Of a DNA stretch of 64,000 nucleotides, positions 1-9,887 are shown one piece after another (position 1 is the first letter of the stretch; every line of letters begins with the position of its first letter). The position numbers were made by a program, and so were the translations under genes. Where the stretch lies: contig CACMAX010000004.1 of the NCBI GenBank assembly GCA_902611845.1, positions 55,654 to 119,653 of the forward strand, read 5' to 3'. The notes under the pieces are model-generated. The model had not been told where the DNA came from. It made no database searches and saw only the letters and a list, made by a program, of their open reading frames with translations. Origin of the DNA: an uncultured Pelagibacteraceae bacterium (GTDB lineage Bacteria > Pseudomonadota > Alphaproteobacteria > Pelagibacterales > Pelagibacteraceae).

Positions 1-1434
1 CTCAGGTGTAGCCTCTCTTCCAAATTCACTTAATATCAATCTTTGCGTTCTTACAATTTTATTAATTGTTTCAATCATATGAACTGGGATTCTTATTGTT
101 CTAGCTTGATCGGCAATTGACCTGGTAATTGCCTGTCTAATCCACCAAGTAGCATAAGTTGAAAATTTGTATCCTCTTCTATATTCAAATTTATCAACGG
201 CCTTCATTAATCCTATATTTCCCTCTTGTATCAAATCTAAAAACTGCAATCCTCTATTAGTGTATTTTTTAGCAATAGAAATTACTAATCTTAAATTAGC
301 TTCTACCATCTCTTTTTTTGCTATTCTGGACTCTTTCTCACCTTTTTGTACTCGACTGACAAGTTTTTTATATTCTGTTACTGATAATCCCAATTTGTGG
401 CTTATTTCAATTAGTCTATCCCTAATGTTTTTAAATTCATTTTTATTTTTTTGAAAAAATTTCTTCCAGGTCTCATTAGTATCTAAAAAATCTTTGAAAT
501 TTGGATTAATTTCATTTCCAATATAAAATTTTATGAATTCATCTCTTGAAATATTAGAAGCAATCGCAAGCCTAAGCAAATTTCCCTCTAAAGAAATTAT
601 TTTTTTGTTTTCTGAGTAATGTTTTTGAACTAGATCCTCTAATACAGACGGTGATAATTGTAAAGATTTAATGTATTCAAGAATATCATCAACTATTTTT
701 TTATAATTTTTTTCTTTAGATGTTGAGAATTTTTTCGCATCTAAAACACATGCAAGCTTTTCTTTTTGATATTTGATTAATTTGTTATACTCTTTTGTTA
801 ATGTGTGAACAGTTTCTAAAACTTTTGGCTTAATTTCAGTCTCCATTGCTGCAAGTGTTGGGTTGAATTCATCATCATCATTGCTGGTATTATTTGTTTC
901 CTCTGAATTATCATCATCATCTTGTTTTTTTTGTTTTGATGCGTTGTTATTATCATCATCATCCATATAATTTGTGTCGATATCAATAATTTCTCTAACT
1001 AGTATTTCATCATTTTGTAATTTTTTATCCCACTCAAAAAATTGTTGGGCTGTAATGGGGCTCTGGGATAAAGCGTTAAGCATAACATCCTTGCCTGCTT
1101 CTATTCTTTTAGCTATTGCTATTTCACCTTCACGTGAGAGCAGTTCTACACCACCCATCTCTCTTAAGTACATTCTTATAGGATCGTCACTTTTTTCTAG
1201 AGTTTTTCCTTCTTCTTTTGATGAGTTATCTTTTTTTCTCAATACCTTGTAATCTGATTTCTTTTCTACAAGAATGATATTTTCATCGAGTATGTGAATA
1301 AACGCTTGAGCAAGATTTTCATTTGATAAATTCCTTTTTCCTAAAGATTTATTCAATTCCTCATGCGTAATAAATCCTCTATGGATCCCACGACCCATTA
1401 GTCTTGCAAATGATTTAGTAATTATTCGTTCCAC
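1..1434 (-). CDS. rpoD: RNA polymerase primary sigma factor RpoD (partial, 3' end cut by window)
   Basis: Housekeeping sigma factor that directs RNA polymerase to standard promoters. The gene runs off the left edge, so the C-terminal part of region 3 and region 4 (the -35 reader) are not seen. Visible are region 1.2 ([13 protein letters not shown]), an acidic Asp/Asn-rich non-conserved linker, and regions 2.1-2.4 ending in [21 protein letters not shown] at the edge. Start: the best choice is a GTG at 1434 (VERIITKSF); an ATG at 1398 (MGRGIHRGF) is the alternative, and a stop lies upstream in this frame. The Asp runs in the linker come from short GAT repeats. It follows dnaG by 65 bases in the classic yqeY-dnaG-rpoD order. 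Identity is very sure, exact start less so. Confidence 0.96.
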   Translation of the reverse strand, partial: MERIITKSFARLMGRGIHRGFITHEELNKSLGKRNLSNENLAQAFIHILDENIILVEKKSDYKVLRKKDNSSKEEGKTLEKSDDPIRMYLREMGGVELLSREGEIAIAKRIEAGKDVMLNALSQSPITAQQFFEWDKKLQNDEILVREIIDIDTNYMDDDDNNNASKQKKQDDDDNSEETNNTSNDDDEFNPTLAAMETEIKPKVLETVHTLTKEYNKLIKYQKEKLACVLDAKKFSTSKEKNYKKIVDDILEYIKSLQLSPSVLEDLVQKHYSENKKIISLEGNLLRLAIASNISRDEFIKFYIGNEINPNFKDFLDTNETWKKFFQKNKNEFKNIRDRLIEISHKLGLSVTEYKKLVSRVQKGEKESRIAKKEMVEANLRLVISIAKKYTNRGLQFLDLIQEGNIGLMKAVDKFEYRRGYKFSTYATWWIRQAITRSIADQARTIRIPVHMIETINKIVRTQRLILSEFGREATPE

Positions 1435-1466
1435 AATATAAAGTTTGAAGGACTTATATAATGTCT

Positions 1467-1494
1467 ATTATAAAAAAATCTATGCGATTTTTTT
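1467..1494 (-). terminator. A/T-arm stem-loop plus -10 box between dnaG and rpoD
   Basis: Read on the minus strand, seven A then TC pair with GA then seven T (1472-1480 with 1486-1494) around a 5-base loop: a 9-bp stem ending in a T run just after the dnaG stop. At 1472-1467 the same strand reads TATAAT, a perfect -10, about 26 bases before the proposed rpoD GTG; no good -35 is visible. It could be a leaky terminator or processing site that separates rpoD expression from dnaG, with an internal promoter. Only the stem and the -10 are seen; the roles are inferred. Confidence 0.4.
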
Positions 1495-1499
1495 TAATT

Positions 1500-3275
1500 T
1501 TAGTTGATTTTTTGTTGTTTTTTTAACTCTTTTATCTCATTAAATGTTGTCTCGCTCATATCTTCAGAAAATTTTGATTCTAACTCGGATATTCTCTGCT
1601 CTAGTTCATAATTTTTTAGATCTTGAATAATTTCACTAAAAATTTCCAAAATTTTTTCTTCATCTGTAAAATTTTTTGAAATTATATGTTTGACTGAAGC
1701 ATAATTCATAACTCTTTTAATCAAATTTTTATCCACATTTAATTTTTGAACATCTAATTTTAGTAAATTTTCCGATTGATTTAAAATTTCGGCAAATAAT
1801 TGCTTATTTTCATCACTATATAATTTTACATTATCAATTAAATGAAAATTTTCGTAAATTAGATTTGGTTTCGTAAGCAAGATATATAAAAATGAGAATT
1901 CTTTTATTTCAAATGATCGCAACGATTTCGTTTCATTAAAGTAACTTTTCGTTTTGGCTAAAGATTTCGGAAATATTTTATAATTTTTATTTAATTTTGA
2001 ATTAATATAAGGCGTTAATTCAGAAATTTTTTCCAGAAAATATTCTAAAGTATATTTTTTTACAAAACTATCTTTAATATTTGATGCAATCTCTCTTAGT
2101 TTTTTTTCAAAAATAGCTCTTGAACTAGGACTTTCACTTGTTTGACTCATATAATGTTCAAAAATAAATTTATGTATAGGTATAGTTTTCTGTTTTGAGA
2201 TTTCTAAAAATTTCTCTTTACCAAATTTATTTACATAATTATCTGGATCTAAATTATCTTCTAAAAGCAAGAATGAAATTTTTTTTTCAGGTTTTAACTC
2301 ATCGATAATATTCTCTGCGGCTCTTAATGCAGCTTTATAACCACTTTGATCTCCATCAAAGCATATTATTATATGGTTATAAAATTGATTCAAAATTTGA
2401 ACCTGTTTGCTTGTCAAAGCAGTTCCAAGATTTGCAACAGTATTTTCTATTCCATTTTTAGATAAACCTATAACATCCATATATCCTTCGACCAAATATA
2501 CATCCTCTAATTTATTTGATAGCTTTCTTGCTTTATCAAGATTATATAAATTTGACCCTTTGTTGAAAAATGGTGTCTCAGGTGAATTAATATATTTAGC
2601 TAAATTTTTATTATCCTCTACTATTCTTCCACCGAAACCTATTACATTACCCGATATATTCTTTATAGGAAAAATTATTCTGTTTCTAAATCTTGATATA
2701 TATTTCTTTCTCTTCTCATCAAAGTAAAATAAGCCTGTGTCTTTTATAATTTCTTCATCAAAATCTTTTTTTAGCTTTTCATAATAATCTAAATCCTCAG
2801 TCACAAAACCAATGTTAAAATTTTTTACCTCGACACCAGATAATCCTCTTGCTTTAAGGTATTTTTTTGCCTTAATTGAATTTTCATTTTTTAACAATTG
2901 ATTTTTATAAAATTCAGAAAAATTATTACATATAGATTTATACAATTTCCATTTATTCTCTCTTTCCTCGTCTTGTTTTGAAAATGTATACGGCTGCATA
3001 CCTGCAAGATTTGAAAGCATTTTGACTGCTTCACCAAATCTAAGGCTCTGAGTTTTCATTACAAAATCAAAAATGTTTCCATGTTCGCTAGTACTAAAGC
3101 AATGGTAAAATTCCTTTTCATCATTGACAGTAAATGATGGGGTTTTTTCTGTTTTAAATGGGGATAAACCAACAAACTCCTTACCTCTTTTTTTAAGTTT
3201 AACGGTTTTAGAAACAACTGTTGAGACTTTCAATCTACTTTTAATTTCGTCTAAATATTCCTTTGGATATTTCAT
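1500..3275 (-). CDS. dnaG: DNA primase DnaG with degenerate zinc-binding motif
   Basis: Makes RNA primers for the replication fork with the DnaB helicase. 591 aa, close to the usual length. N-terminal zinc-binding-like domain (about 1-100), RNA polymerase core with TOPRIM motifs VYLVEGYMDV and CFDGDQSG (about 260-320), then a divergent helicase-interaction C-terminus. In the zinc domain the CPFH of E. coli (C40, H43) reads SPFK (S38, K41), and the second pair reads HCFST, keeping only C59. Three of the four zinc ligands are therefore gone although the surrounding fold sequence (EKTPSFTVNDEKEFYHCF) is well kept. It overlaps the yqeY stop by one base. Function is sure; zinc binding is doubtful. 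Confidence 0.97.
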   Translation of the reverse strand: MKYPKEYLDEIKSRLKVSTVVSKTVKLKKRGKEFVGLSPFKTEKTPSFTVNDEKEFYHCFSTSEHGNIFDFVMKTQSLRFGEAVKMLSNLAGMQPYTFSKQDEERENKWKLYKSICNNFSEFYKNQLLKNENSIKAKKYLKARGLSGVEVKNFNIGFVTEDLDYYEKLKKDFDEEIIKDTGLFYFDEKRKKYISRFRNRIIFPIKNISGNVIGFGGRIVEDNKNLAKYINSPETPFFNKGSNLYNLDKARKLSNKLEDVYLVEGYMDVIGLSKNGIENTVANLGTALTSKQVQILNQFYNHIIICFDGDQSGYKAALRAAENIIDELKPEKKISFLLLEDNLDPDNYVNKFGKEKFLEISKQKTIPIHKFIFEHYMSQTSESPSSRAIFEKKLREIASNIKDSFVKKYTLEYFLEKISELTPYINSKLNKNYKIFPKSLAKTKSYFNETKSLRSFEIKEFSFLYILLTKPNLIYENFHLIDNVKLYSDENKQLFAEILNQSENLLKLDVQKLNVDKNLIKRVMNYASVKHIISKNFTDEEKILEIFSEIIQDLKNYELEQRISELESKFSEDMSETTFNEIKELKKQQKIN

Positions 3276-3736
3276 TAGCTATTGAGTAAATTTTTAATAA
3301 TCTGTCCTGCCTTAGAAAAATCAACTGTATCAGCATGGTTTTTTTTTAATTCACCCATCACTTTACCCATGTCCTTTAATGAAGAGGCCCCAGAGTTTTT
3401 TATAATTTCTTCACAAATCTTTTCTGTATCGGCTTCAGATAATTGCTTAGGCAGATACTCTGATAAAACATTAAGCTCTCCTTGTTCAATTTCTAATAAA
3501 TCTGATCTATTATTTTTTTTATATATTTCAATTGATTCGGATCTTTGTTTGATCATTTTTTTTAAGAGTTTTTTAATATCCTCATCGTCCGTTTCCTTTT
3601 TATTTGGACCAGACCTATTATTAATATCCAAGTCCTTAACTCCAGATAAAATTAACCTGTAAGTTGATATCTTGTTTTTATCTTTCGATTTTAAAGCATT
3701 TTTATAATCATTATCTATTTTATCTCTAAGGGACAT
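3275..3736 (-). CDS. GatB/YqeY domain protein
   Basis: A 153-aa YqeY-family protein, related to the tail domain of the GatB subunit of the tRNA amidotransferase; its own role is not well defined. Seen: MSLRDKIDNDYKNALKSKDK, LILSGVKDLDI and the C-terminal motif of the family with MGKVMGELKK. The ATG at 3736 is chosen because the family begins at this sequence; a longer frame back to 3898 would run into carA on the other strand and adds residues unlike the family. It is the first gene of the yqeY-dnaG-rpoD operon. Confidence 0.92.
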   Translation of the reverse strand: MSLRDKIDNDYKNALKSKDKNKISTYRLILSGVKDLDINNRSGPNKKETDDEDIKKLLKKMIKQRSESIEIYKKNNRSDLLEIEQGELNVLSEYLPKQLSEADTEKICEEIIKNSGASSLKDMGKVMGELKKNHADTVDFSKAGQIIKNLLNS

Positions 3737-3796
3737 ACTAGAATGTACTTCATAGACAAAATTGTTCAAAAGAAAAAATTGTATTTTTAAAAAATT

Positions 3797-3802
3797 ATTA
3801 TA
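3797..3802 (-). promoter_or_regulatory. Possible -10 box for yqeY-dnaG-rpoD
   Basis: The minus strand reads TATAAT here, about 60 bases before the yqeY ATG, inside the 122-base gap shared with the divergent carA gene. No convincing -35 was found 16-18 bases upstream, so this is only a candidate. Confidence 0.3.
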
Positions 3803-3842
3803 GATCTGTTGCGGATAAATACGTTTTATTGTATTAACCTTT

Positions 3843-3854
3843 AACTCATGAGTT
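3843..3854. repeat. 12-bp perfect palindrome before carA
   Basis: AACTCATGAGTT is a perfect dyad ending four bases before the TTG start of carA. It may be an operator for the divergent yqeY/carA region; nothing identifies the protein that would bind. Chance occurrence is possible. Confidence 0.4.
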
Positions 3855-3858
3855 GTAA

Positions 3859-5052
3859 TTGACTTTAAAACGAAAAAACAAAACCTCACATCTCTCAAAT
3901 TTTAACACTGCTATTTTGGTTCTAGAGAATAAATCAGTCTTCAAAGGAATTGGGCTGGGTTATAAAGGAGAAGCAACTGGCGAAGTATGTTTTAATACGT
4001 CGTTAACTGGTTATCAAGAAATTATATCTGATCCATCGTATGCGGGACAGATAATAAATTTTACATTTCCACACATTGGAAACGTAGGAACTAATAAAGA
4101 GGATGTGGAGTCTGACAAAATATGGACTAGAGGAGTTATTTTTAACTCAGAGATAACAAATCCTTCTAATTATAGATCACTGCAAAATTTAGATAAATGG
4201 CTTAAAAAAAATAAAATAGTAGGCATAACCGGTCTAGATACTAGAAGTTTAACAAATTTTATCAGAGATAAAGGGGCTCCAAAAGGCACAATATCAAACA
4301 ACAAAAATGGTAAATTTAATATTATTAGACTAATAAATAAATCAATTAAATGGCCTGGTTTAAATGGAATGGATCTGGCTCAAGAGGTCACAACTAATAA
4401 AACTTATATTTGGAAAGGATATAAAACTTGGAAAAAAAATAAGGGTTATGAAAAAAATAAAAAGAAAAAATTTAGGGTGGTTGCAATAGATTTTGGTATT
4501 AAAAAAAATATACTTAGGTATTTTTCTGATTTCGATTGCGAAGTTAAAGTTGTTTCCTGTAAAGAAAATGTAAATAATATACTTAGTCTAAAACCTCATG
4601 GAATTTTCTTGTCAAACGGTCCTGGAGATCCTGCTGCAACAGGAAAGTATGCAATTAAAGTTGTAAAAAATTTAATAAAAAAAAATATTCCAATATTTGG
4701 GATATGTTTAGGTCATCAAATATTAGCTTTAGCTTTAGATGCAAAAACCAAAAAGATGAAGTTAGGACATAGAGGTGCAAATCATCCAGTCAAAAATTTA
4801 ATTACAAAGAAAGTTGAAATTACCAGTCAAAATCATGGATTTGAAGTTGTAAAAGAAAGTTTAAAAAAAAATACAGAAATAACTCATCTATCATTATTCG
4901 ACAGTTCTATTGAAGGAATAAGATTAAAGAATAAACCAGTTTTCTCAGTTCAATATCATCCTGAGGCTAATCCAGGACCACAAGATAGTAAATATTTATT
5001 CAACAGTTTTATTAAAGACATAAGAAAATATGCCAAAAAGAAAAGACATTAA
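3859..5052 (+). CDS. carA: Carbamoyl-phosphate synthase small (glutaminase) subunit
   Basis: Releases ammonia from glutamine and passes it to CarB for carbamoyl phosphate, the entry to pyrimidines and arginine. 397 aa, normal length. N-terminal CarA domain ([35 protein letters not shown]) followed by a class I glutamine amidotransferase domain with the nucleophile Cys in GICLGHQ (about residue 282) and the His/Glu pair in YHPEANPGP. The start is a TTG at 3859: an ATG at 3848 meets a stop after four codons, and no ATG is available before the conserved ILVLE. The end overlaps carB by 23 bases. Confidence 0.97.
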   Translation: MTLKRKNKTSHLSNFNTAILVLENKSVFKGIGLGYKGEATGEVCFNTSLTGYQEIISDPSYAGQIINFTFPHIGNVGTNKEDVESDKIWTRGVIFNSEITNPSNYRSLQNLDKWLKKNKIVGITGLDTRSLTNFIRDKGAPKGTISNNKNGKFNIIRLINKSIKWPGLNGMDLAQEVTTNKTYIWKGYKTWKKNKGYEKNKKKKFRVVAIDFGIKKNILRYFSDFDCEVKVVSCKENVNNILSLKPHGIFLSNGPGDPAATGKYAIKVVKNLIKKNIPIFGICLGHQILALALDAKTKKMKLGHRGANHPVKNLITKKVEITSQNHGFEVVKESLKKNTEITHLSLFDSSIEGIRLKNKPVFSVQYHPEANPGPQDSKYLFNSFIKDIRKYAKKKRH

Positions 5053-8000
5053 AAAAATTTTAGTCATTGGTGCTGGACCAATTATTATTGGTCAAGCTTG
5101 TGAATTTGATTATTCGGGAACACAAGCATGTAAAGCGTTGAAGGATGAAGGTTATAAAGTAATATTAATTAATTCAAATCCAGCAACTATAATGACTGAT
5201 CCTGGTGTTGCTGATAAAACTTATATTGAACCAATATCACTGGAAGTACTAGAAGAAGTTATCAAAAAAGAAAGGCCGGATGCTATTCTACCTACAATGG
5301 GTGGTCAAACTGCATTAAATCTTGCAATTAACGCAGAAAAAGTTGGTTTGCTTAAAAAATATAAAATTGAACTTATTGGAGCAAACTCTAAGGCAATAGC
5401 GAATGCTGAGGATAGAAAAAAATTCAGAAAAAATATGTCAGATATTGGTATCGATTTACCAAAATCAGAGATTTTGAATAAATTTTCAAACGCAAAAAAA
5501 TGTTTAAACAAAATTGGCCTGCCCGCAATTATTAGACCTTCATTTACTTTGGGAGGATTGGGTGGCGGCATTGCAAGAACAACAAAAGATTTTTTTAGGA
5601 TTGTAAAAGAAGGGATGAACGAGTCTCCTCAAAATCAGGTTTTGGTTGAAGAATGTTTAGATGGCTGGAAAGAATTTGAGATGGAGGTTGTTAGAGATCG
5701 AAATGATAATTGTATAATTATTTGCTCAATAGAAAATGTTGATCCAATGGGAACTCATACTGGTGATTCTGTCACAATAGCTCCAGCATTAACACTTACA
5801 GATAAAGAATATCAAGTAATGAGAAATGCATCTATTGCTTGCTTAAGAAAAATAGGTGTTGAGACAGGAGGTTCGAATGTTCAATTCGCCATAAATCCCA
5901 AAAATGGAAGAATGGTAATTATTGAAATGAACCCAAGAGTTTCGAGATCATCTGCATTAGCCTCTAAAGCAACTGGCTTTCCAATAGCAAAAGTGGCCGC
6001 AAAATTAGCAGTTGGTTATACTCTTGATGAACTACAAAATGAAATAACTAAAGTAACACCAGCTTCTTTTGAACCCACAATCGATTATGTTGTAACAAAA
6101 ATTCCAAGGTTTACGTTTGAAAAATTTTCTGACACAGAAGCAATTTTAGGTACATCCATGAGATCAGTTGGTGAAGCAATGGCAATTGGGAGAAACTTCA
6201 AAGAATCTTTTCAAAAAGCCCTGATTTCACTTGAAACTGGTTTATCAGGATTAGATAATATTTTTAACTATTCAAAAAAAGAAATCCTAAAAAATTTAAA
6301 AATCAATATTCCAAACAAATTACTTCTGATTGCTGATGCTTTTAGAAAAAAAATTTCTTTAGATATTATATATAAATTATCAAAGGTAGATCCTTGGTTT
6401 TTAAATCAAATTAAGGAAATAGTTGATGAAGAAAAAATACTAATCTCAAAAGGACTGCCCAAAACTTTTGAGGAATTTAATAGAATAAAATCAATAGGCT
6501 TTTCTGACAAAAAGATCTCACAATTCACTGGTCAAAAAGAAACTATCGTCAAATCAAGAAGAAAAGCACTAAAAGTTATGCCTGTTTTTAAAAAAGTTGA
6601 TACATGTGCTGCAGAATTTAAATCTTTTACACCTTATATGTATTCTACGTATCAAAGAAATTTTTCTATTAAAACTGAATGCGAAGCTGAGCCAAGCAAT
6701 AAAAAGAAAATAATAATTCTAGGTGGAGGACCAAATAGAATTGGCCAAGGTATAGAGTTTGATTATTGCTGTTGTCAGGCTAGCTTTTCTTTAAAAGAAG
6801 CAGGTTTTGAAACAATAATGATAAATTGTAACCCGGAAACTGTTTCTACAGATTATGATACAAGTGATAGATTATACTTTGAACCTTTAATTGAAGAGTA
6901 TGTTGAGAATATAATTTTAAAAGAAAAATCAAAAGGAAATCTAATTGGGATTATTGCGCAATTTGGAGGCCAAACCCCTATCAAATTAGCTAAATTTTTA
7001 GATGAAAATAAATTACCTATTTTAGGGACACAATATAAATCGATTGATCTTGCAGAAGATAGAGACAGATTTAGAGAGTTACTTATAAAGCTTAAATTAA
7101 AACAAGCTGAAAGCGGAATAGCCTACAAATTCGATCAAGCTATTAATGTTGCTGAAAAAATTGGATTACCTGTAGTTGTTAGACCTTCTTATGTTTTGGG
7201 TGGAAGAGCTATGGAAATTGTTCATGACAAAAGTCAATTGAAACAATTTATAAATGAAGCCTTCAAAGCATCAGAACAAAATCCAATCTTAATTGATAAA
7301 TTTATAGATAATGCGATGGAAGTAGATGTAGATGCAATTTCAGATGGAAAAGATGTTTATGTTGCTGGAATAATGCAACACATCGAAGAAGCAGGAATTC
7401 ACTCAGGAGACTCTGCTTGCTGCTTGCCGCCGGTATCAATAAAGGCAAATCTTTTAAGAGAACTTAAAATACAAACAAGAAAATTAGCTCTGGCTTTAAA
7501 AGTTAAAGGATTTTTAAATATTCAATTTGCAATTAAAAATGATGAAATTTTTGTCATTGAAGTTAATCCTAGAGCAAGCAGAACTGTACCCTTTGTTTCA
7601 AAAGCAAACGGTATTCCACTTGCAAAAATTGCATCAAGAATAATGTCTGGGGAAAAATTAAGTAAGTATAAATTAAAATACAAAACCAATAAAAAATTTG
7701 CTGTCAAGGAAGCAGTATTTCCATTCAATAAATTTCCAGATAGTGATTTATTACTTGGCCCTGAAATGAAGTCTACTGGTGAGGTAATGGGTTTCGATGA
7801 TGATTTTGGAATGGCTGTTGCAAAAAGTCAAATTGCTGCTTCTAATTCATTGCCAACTGAAGGAATGGCATTCTTATCAGTAAAAGACTCTCACAAGCAA
7901 GAAATAATAGGTGTTGCACAAAGATTAATAAAACTTGGATTCACACTTTCTGCAACCAAAGGAACATCAGAGATTCTAAAACAAAATGGGATGAAATGTA

Positions 8001-8254
8001 AAAAAATTAATAAAGTGAGCAGTGGTAGACCACATATAGTAGATGTTTTAAATTCTAAAAAAATATCTTTGGTAATAAATACTGGAGGTGGAAATTCTGA
8101 ACACAGGATTAGTGATGCCAGAGCATTAAGAAGAGGGACTCTTGCAAACAAAATTCCTTATTGTACGAATATGTCTACAGCCTATTCATTTTTAGAAGCA
8201 ATAAAATCATTAAAAACAACAAAGTTAAGAGTAAAATCTCTGCAAGATAATTAA
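5030..8254 (+). CDS. carB: Carbamoyl-phosphate synthase large subunit
   Basis: ATP-dependent synthetase that makes carbamoyl phosphate from bicarbonate, ammonia from CarA and two ATP. 1074 aa, full length. Two homologous ATP-grasp halves: [24 protein letters not shown] opens the first and [20 protein letters not shown] the second; [17 protein letters not shown] and [17 protein letters not shown] are the paired metal/ATP motifs. The C-terminal allosteric (MGS-like) domain is present ([25 protein letters not shown]). Translation is coupled to carA by the 23-base overlap. It meets a convergent gene two bases after its stop. Confidence 0.98.
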   Translation: MPKRKDIKKILVIGAGPIIIGQACEFDYSGTQACKALKDEGYKVILINSNPATIMTDPGVADKTYIEPISLEVLEEVIKKERPDAILPTMGGQTALNLAINAEKVGLLKKYKIELIGANSKAIANAEDRKKFRKNMSDIGIDLPKSEILNKFSNAKKCLNKIGLPAIIRPSFTLGGLGGGIARTTKDFFRIVKEGMNESPQNQVLVEECLDGWKEFEMEVVRDRNDNCIIICSIENVDPMGTHTGDSVTIAPALTLTDKEYQVMRNASIACLRKIGVETGGSNVQFAINPKNGRMVIIEMNPRVSRSSALASKATGFPIAKVAAKLAVGYTLDELQNEITKVTPASFEPTIDYVVTKIPRFTFEKFSDTEAILGTSMRSVGEAMAIGRNFKESFQKALISLETGLSGLDNIFNYSKKEILKNLKINIPNKLLLIADAFRKKISLDIIYKLSKVDPWFLNQIKEIVDEEKILISKGLPKTFEEFNRIKSIGFSDKKISQFTGQKETIVKSRRKALKVMPVFKKVDTCAAEFKSFTPYMYSTYQRNFSIKTECEAEPSNKKKIIILGGGPNRIGQGIEFDYCCCQASFSLKEAGFETIMINCNPETVSTDYDTSDRLYFEPLIEEYVENIILKEKSKGNLIGIIAQFGGQTPIKLAKFLDENKLPILGTQYKSIDLAEDRDRFRELLIKLKLKQAESGIAYKFDQAINVAEKIGLPVVVRPSYVLGGRAMEIVHDKSQLKQFINEAFKASEQNPILIDKFIDNAMEVDVDAISDGKDVYVAGIMQHIEEAGIHSGDSACCLPPVSIKANLLRELKIQTRKLALALKVKGFLNIQFAIKNDEIFVIEVNPRASRTVPFVSKANGIPLAKIASRIMSGEKLSKYKLKYKTNKKFAVKEAVFPFNKFPDSDLLLGPEMKSTGEVMGFDDDFGMAVAKSQIAASNSLPTEGMAFLSVKDSHKQEIIGVAQRLIKLGFTLSATKGTSEILKQNGMKCKKINKVSSGRPHIVDVLNSKKISLVINTGGGNSEHRISDARALRRGTLANKIPYCTNMSTAYSFLEAIKSLKTTKLRVKSLQDN

Positions 8255-8256
8255 TT

Positions 8257-8919
8257 TTAATTGACTTTCCAATCTGTCTCAAATGTAACATAATTTACTT
8301 GAAGACATCTTCTCTCTTTTACTATTTCTTTTTTTTCCATACCGTGCCAAGTGTTAGGGCCACTTGAAAAGAAATAACCATAATTATCCTTATAAGGAAC
8401 AGTTTTTGCTAATTTTAGATTTTCATCATAAAAATCTGTACCTAAATCCTCTTTTTCATTATGCTTATTTACGAATAATAAACATGACATCAGTTTCTCT
8501 TTAATATCGCAATGTGGTTTTAACCAGAACCCTTTTCTATCACATATAACTTCAACTCTTACATATGAATTTGAAAGATCTTTATTTATCATTTCAGAAA
8601 TTTTTTTATAAGTTGATGGATTTTGAAGTTCTTTAATAAAATCAACAAGATTAGGAAATTGATTTGAATTTTCTTTTGTTACAAAACATCTAAATTTTAA
8701 TGCTTTGCCTCCGTCTGATATTCCTTCTCTAAACTTACCTTCACCTCCATCAATTGCTCTTGTGCCATCATAGTTTAAATTATGTTCTATCGGATTAGCT
8801 ATATCAGCGTTTACAATTTCCTGAACTTGGCCGTCAGTTAATGGTTGATTTAATTCCCAATGTTCAAAAGGAGTTTTGTGATTTGATGAATTTTTTAATA
8901 TTGAATTTAAAAATGCCAT
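8257..8919 (-). CDS. 2OG-Fe(II) oxygenase-like protein
   Basis: 220 aa, soluble. It shows the iron and 2-oxoglutarate ligand pattern of Fe(II)/2OG dioxygenases: H136-C-D138 (the HxD), a distal His at H192 in NTWHGM, and an Arg at 203/204 about 11 residues later. A double-stranded beta-helix is therefore likely. The substrate cannot be told. Its ATG shares one base with the stop of the upstream ELM1-like gene, so the two are probably co-translated. The identification rests on these ligands alone. Confidence 0.7.
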   Translation of the reverse strand: MAFLNSILKNSSNHKTPFEHWELNQPLTDGQVQEIVNADIANPIEHNLNYDGTRAIDGGEGKFREGISDGGKALKFRCFVTKENSNQFPNLVDFIKELQNPSTYKKISEMINKDLSNSYVRVEVICDRKGFWLKPHCDIKEKLMSCLLFVNKHNEKEDLGTDFYDENLKLAKTVPYKDNYGYFFSSGPNTWHGMEKKEIVKERRCLQVNYVTFETDWKVN

Positions 8920-9866
8920 TATAATTGAATTTTATCTTTAATGATATTTGCTACTCTATTCGTTTCATCTAATTTTTCATAGTTCCAATTTTCTAATTTT
9001 TCTCCTAATTCTCTAACAATTTTCATTTCTTGAAATAATTTTCTAAAATTTTTAAATCTTTTATCGCTTTTTTTAGGTGGAATAGTGGCAATATAAATTG
9101 GCTTACCTGTTAAAGCTGCCTCTGAAATCATAGAGCTTGAATCGCAAGTAATAACCAAATGTTTTGATTGTGAAAGAGCACTTAAATATGCTTTTTTATC
9201 AACTCCATCTAATACTAAATGATCATTTCCAAAATATATTTTTGCATGCTCTATAGTTCCTTTTGGCGTTCTCATAGAAGGGATGACTACTAAATTAAGA
9301 TTATTTTCTTTAACTAAATAATTTACTTTTGAAAAAATTTCTTGGATATTTCTATCTGAATAATCATAATACTGGGTAGGACCACCAATTATTAATGAAA
9401 TTATATTTTTATCCCTCAATTTGCTTGAAATACTAAACAAATATTCTTTATCTTTTTCAATTTCTTCACTTGTTAAATAATGAATAGCTCCTTTTGTTTT
9501 TAATACATTGTGTCCATCAAGATTATCGTGCTCAGGCACTACGACTAGATCAAAATTATCTAGTTTTATCTTTGGGTTTTGAATATGAATGTTAAATACT
9601 TTTTTCTTTGAATTTTTTTTTAAAAATAATGATGGAATAATACTTTTTCTCCCACATGAAATTATTAAATCAACATCTTCGCATTCAATTTTTTTAAAAA
9701 CTGAGTCGGATATTGGAGTGAATTTTGGTGGTATAACTTTCCAGAAACCTTTTGTTTCAACTGTGTGGTGAGAATAATTTATATCTAAAGCTTTAGCCAA
9801 ACCTTCTACTTGGCTAATCATCCCATGCATACCTTCTGTTAATAATATACCTTTCAATTTAGTCAT
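8919..9866 (-). CDS. ELM1-family (DUF1022) protein, GT-B-like
   Basis: 315 aa. Matches by eye the alphaproteobacterial family related to plant mitochondrial fission protein ELM1: DLIISCGRKSIIPSLFLKK, VFNIHIQNP, FDLVVVPEHDNLDG and SLIIGGPTQYY are the typical motifs. The C-terminal half (LVITCDSSSMISEAALTGKPIYIA) resembles the nucleotide-sugar site of GT-B glycosyltransferases, suggesting a cell-envelope sugar-transfer role in bacteria; this is inferred and no substrate is known. It is transcribed away from trxB across a 21-base gap and is followed by the oxygenase-like gene with a one-base overlap. Confidence 0.85.
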   Translation of the reverse strand: MTKLKGILLTEGMHGMISQVEGLAKALDINYSHHTVETKGFWKVIPPKFTPISDSVFKKIECEDVDLIISCGRKSIIPSLFLKKNSKKKVFNIHIQNPKIKLDNFDLVVVPEHDNLDGHNVLKTKGAIHYLTSEEIEKDKEYLFSISSKLRDKNIISLIIGGPTQYYDYSDRNIQEIFSKVNYLVKENNLNLVVIPSMRTPKGTIEHAKIYFGNDHLVLDGVDKKAYLSALSQSKHLVITCDSSSMISEAALTGKPIYIATIPPKKSDKRFKNFRKLFQEMKIVRELGEKLENWNYEKLDETNRVANIIKDKIQL

Positions 9867-9887
9867 TAATCATTATATAGCTTTCAT

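Noticed and set aside
3282..3662. 126-codon open frame on the plus strand inside yqeY
   Set aside because: Antisense frame; the minus-strand frame has clear family motifs.
3737..3898. Upstream extension of the yqeY gene to an ATG at 3898
   Set aside because: The extra 54 residues do not resemble the family and would overlap the carA start on the other strand. The ATG at 3736 fits YqeY proteins.
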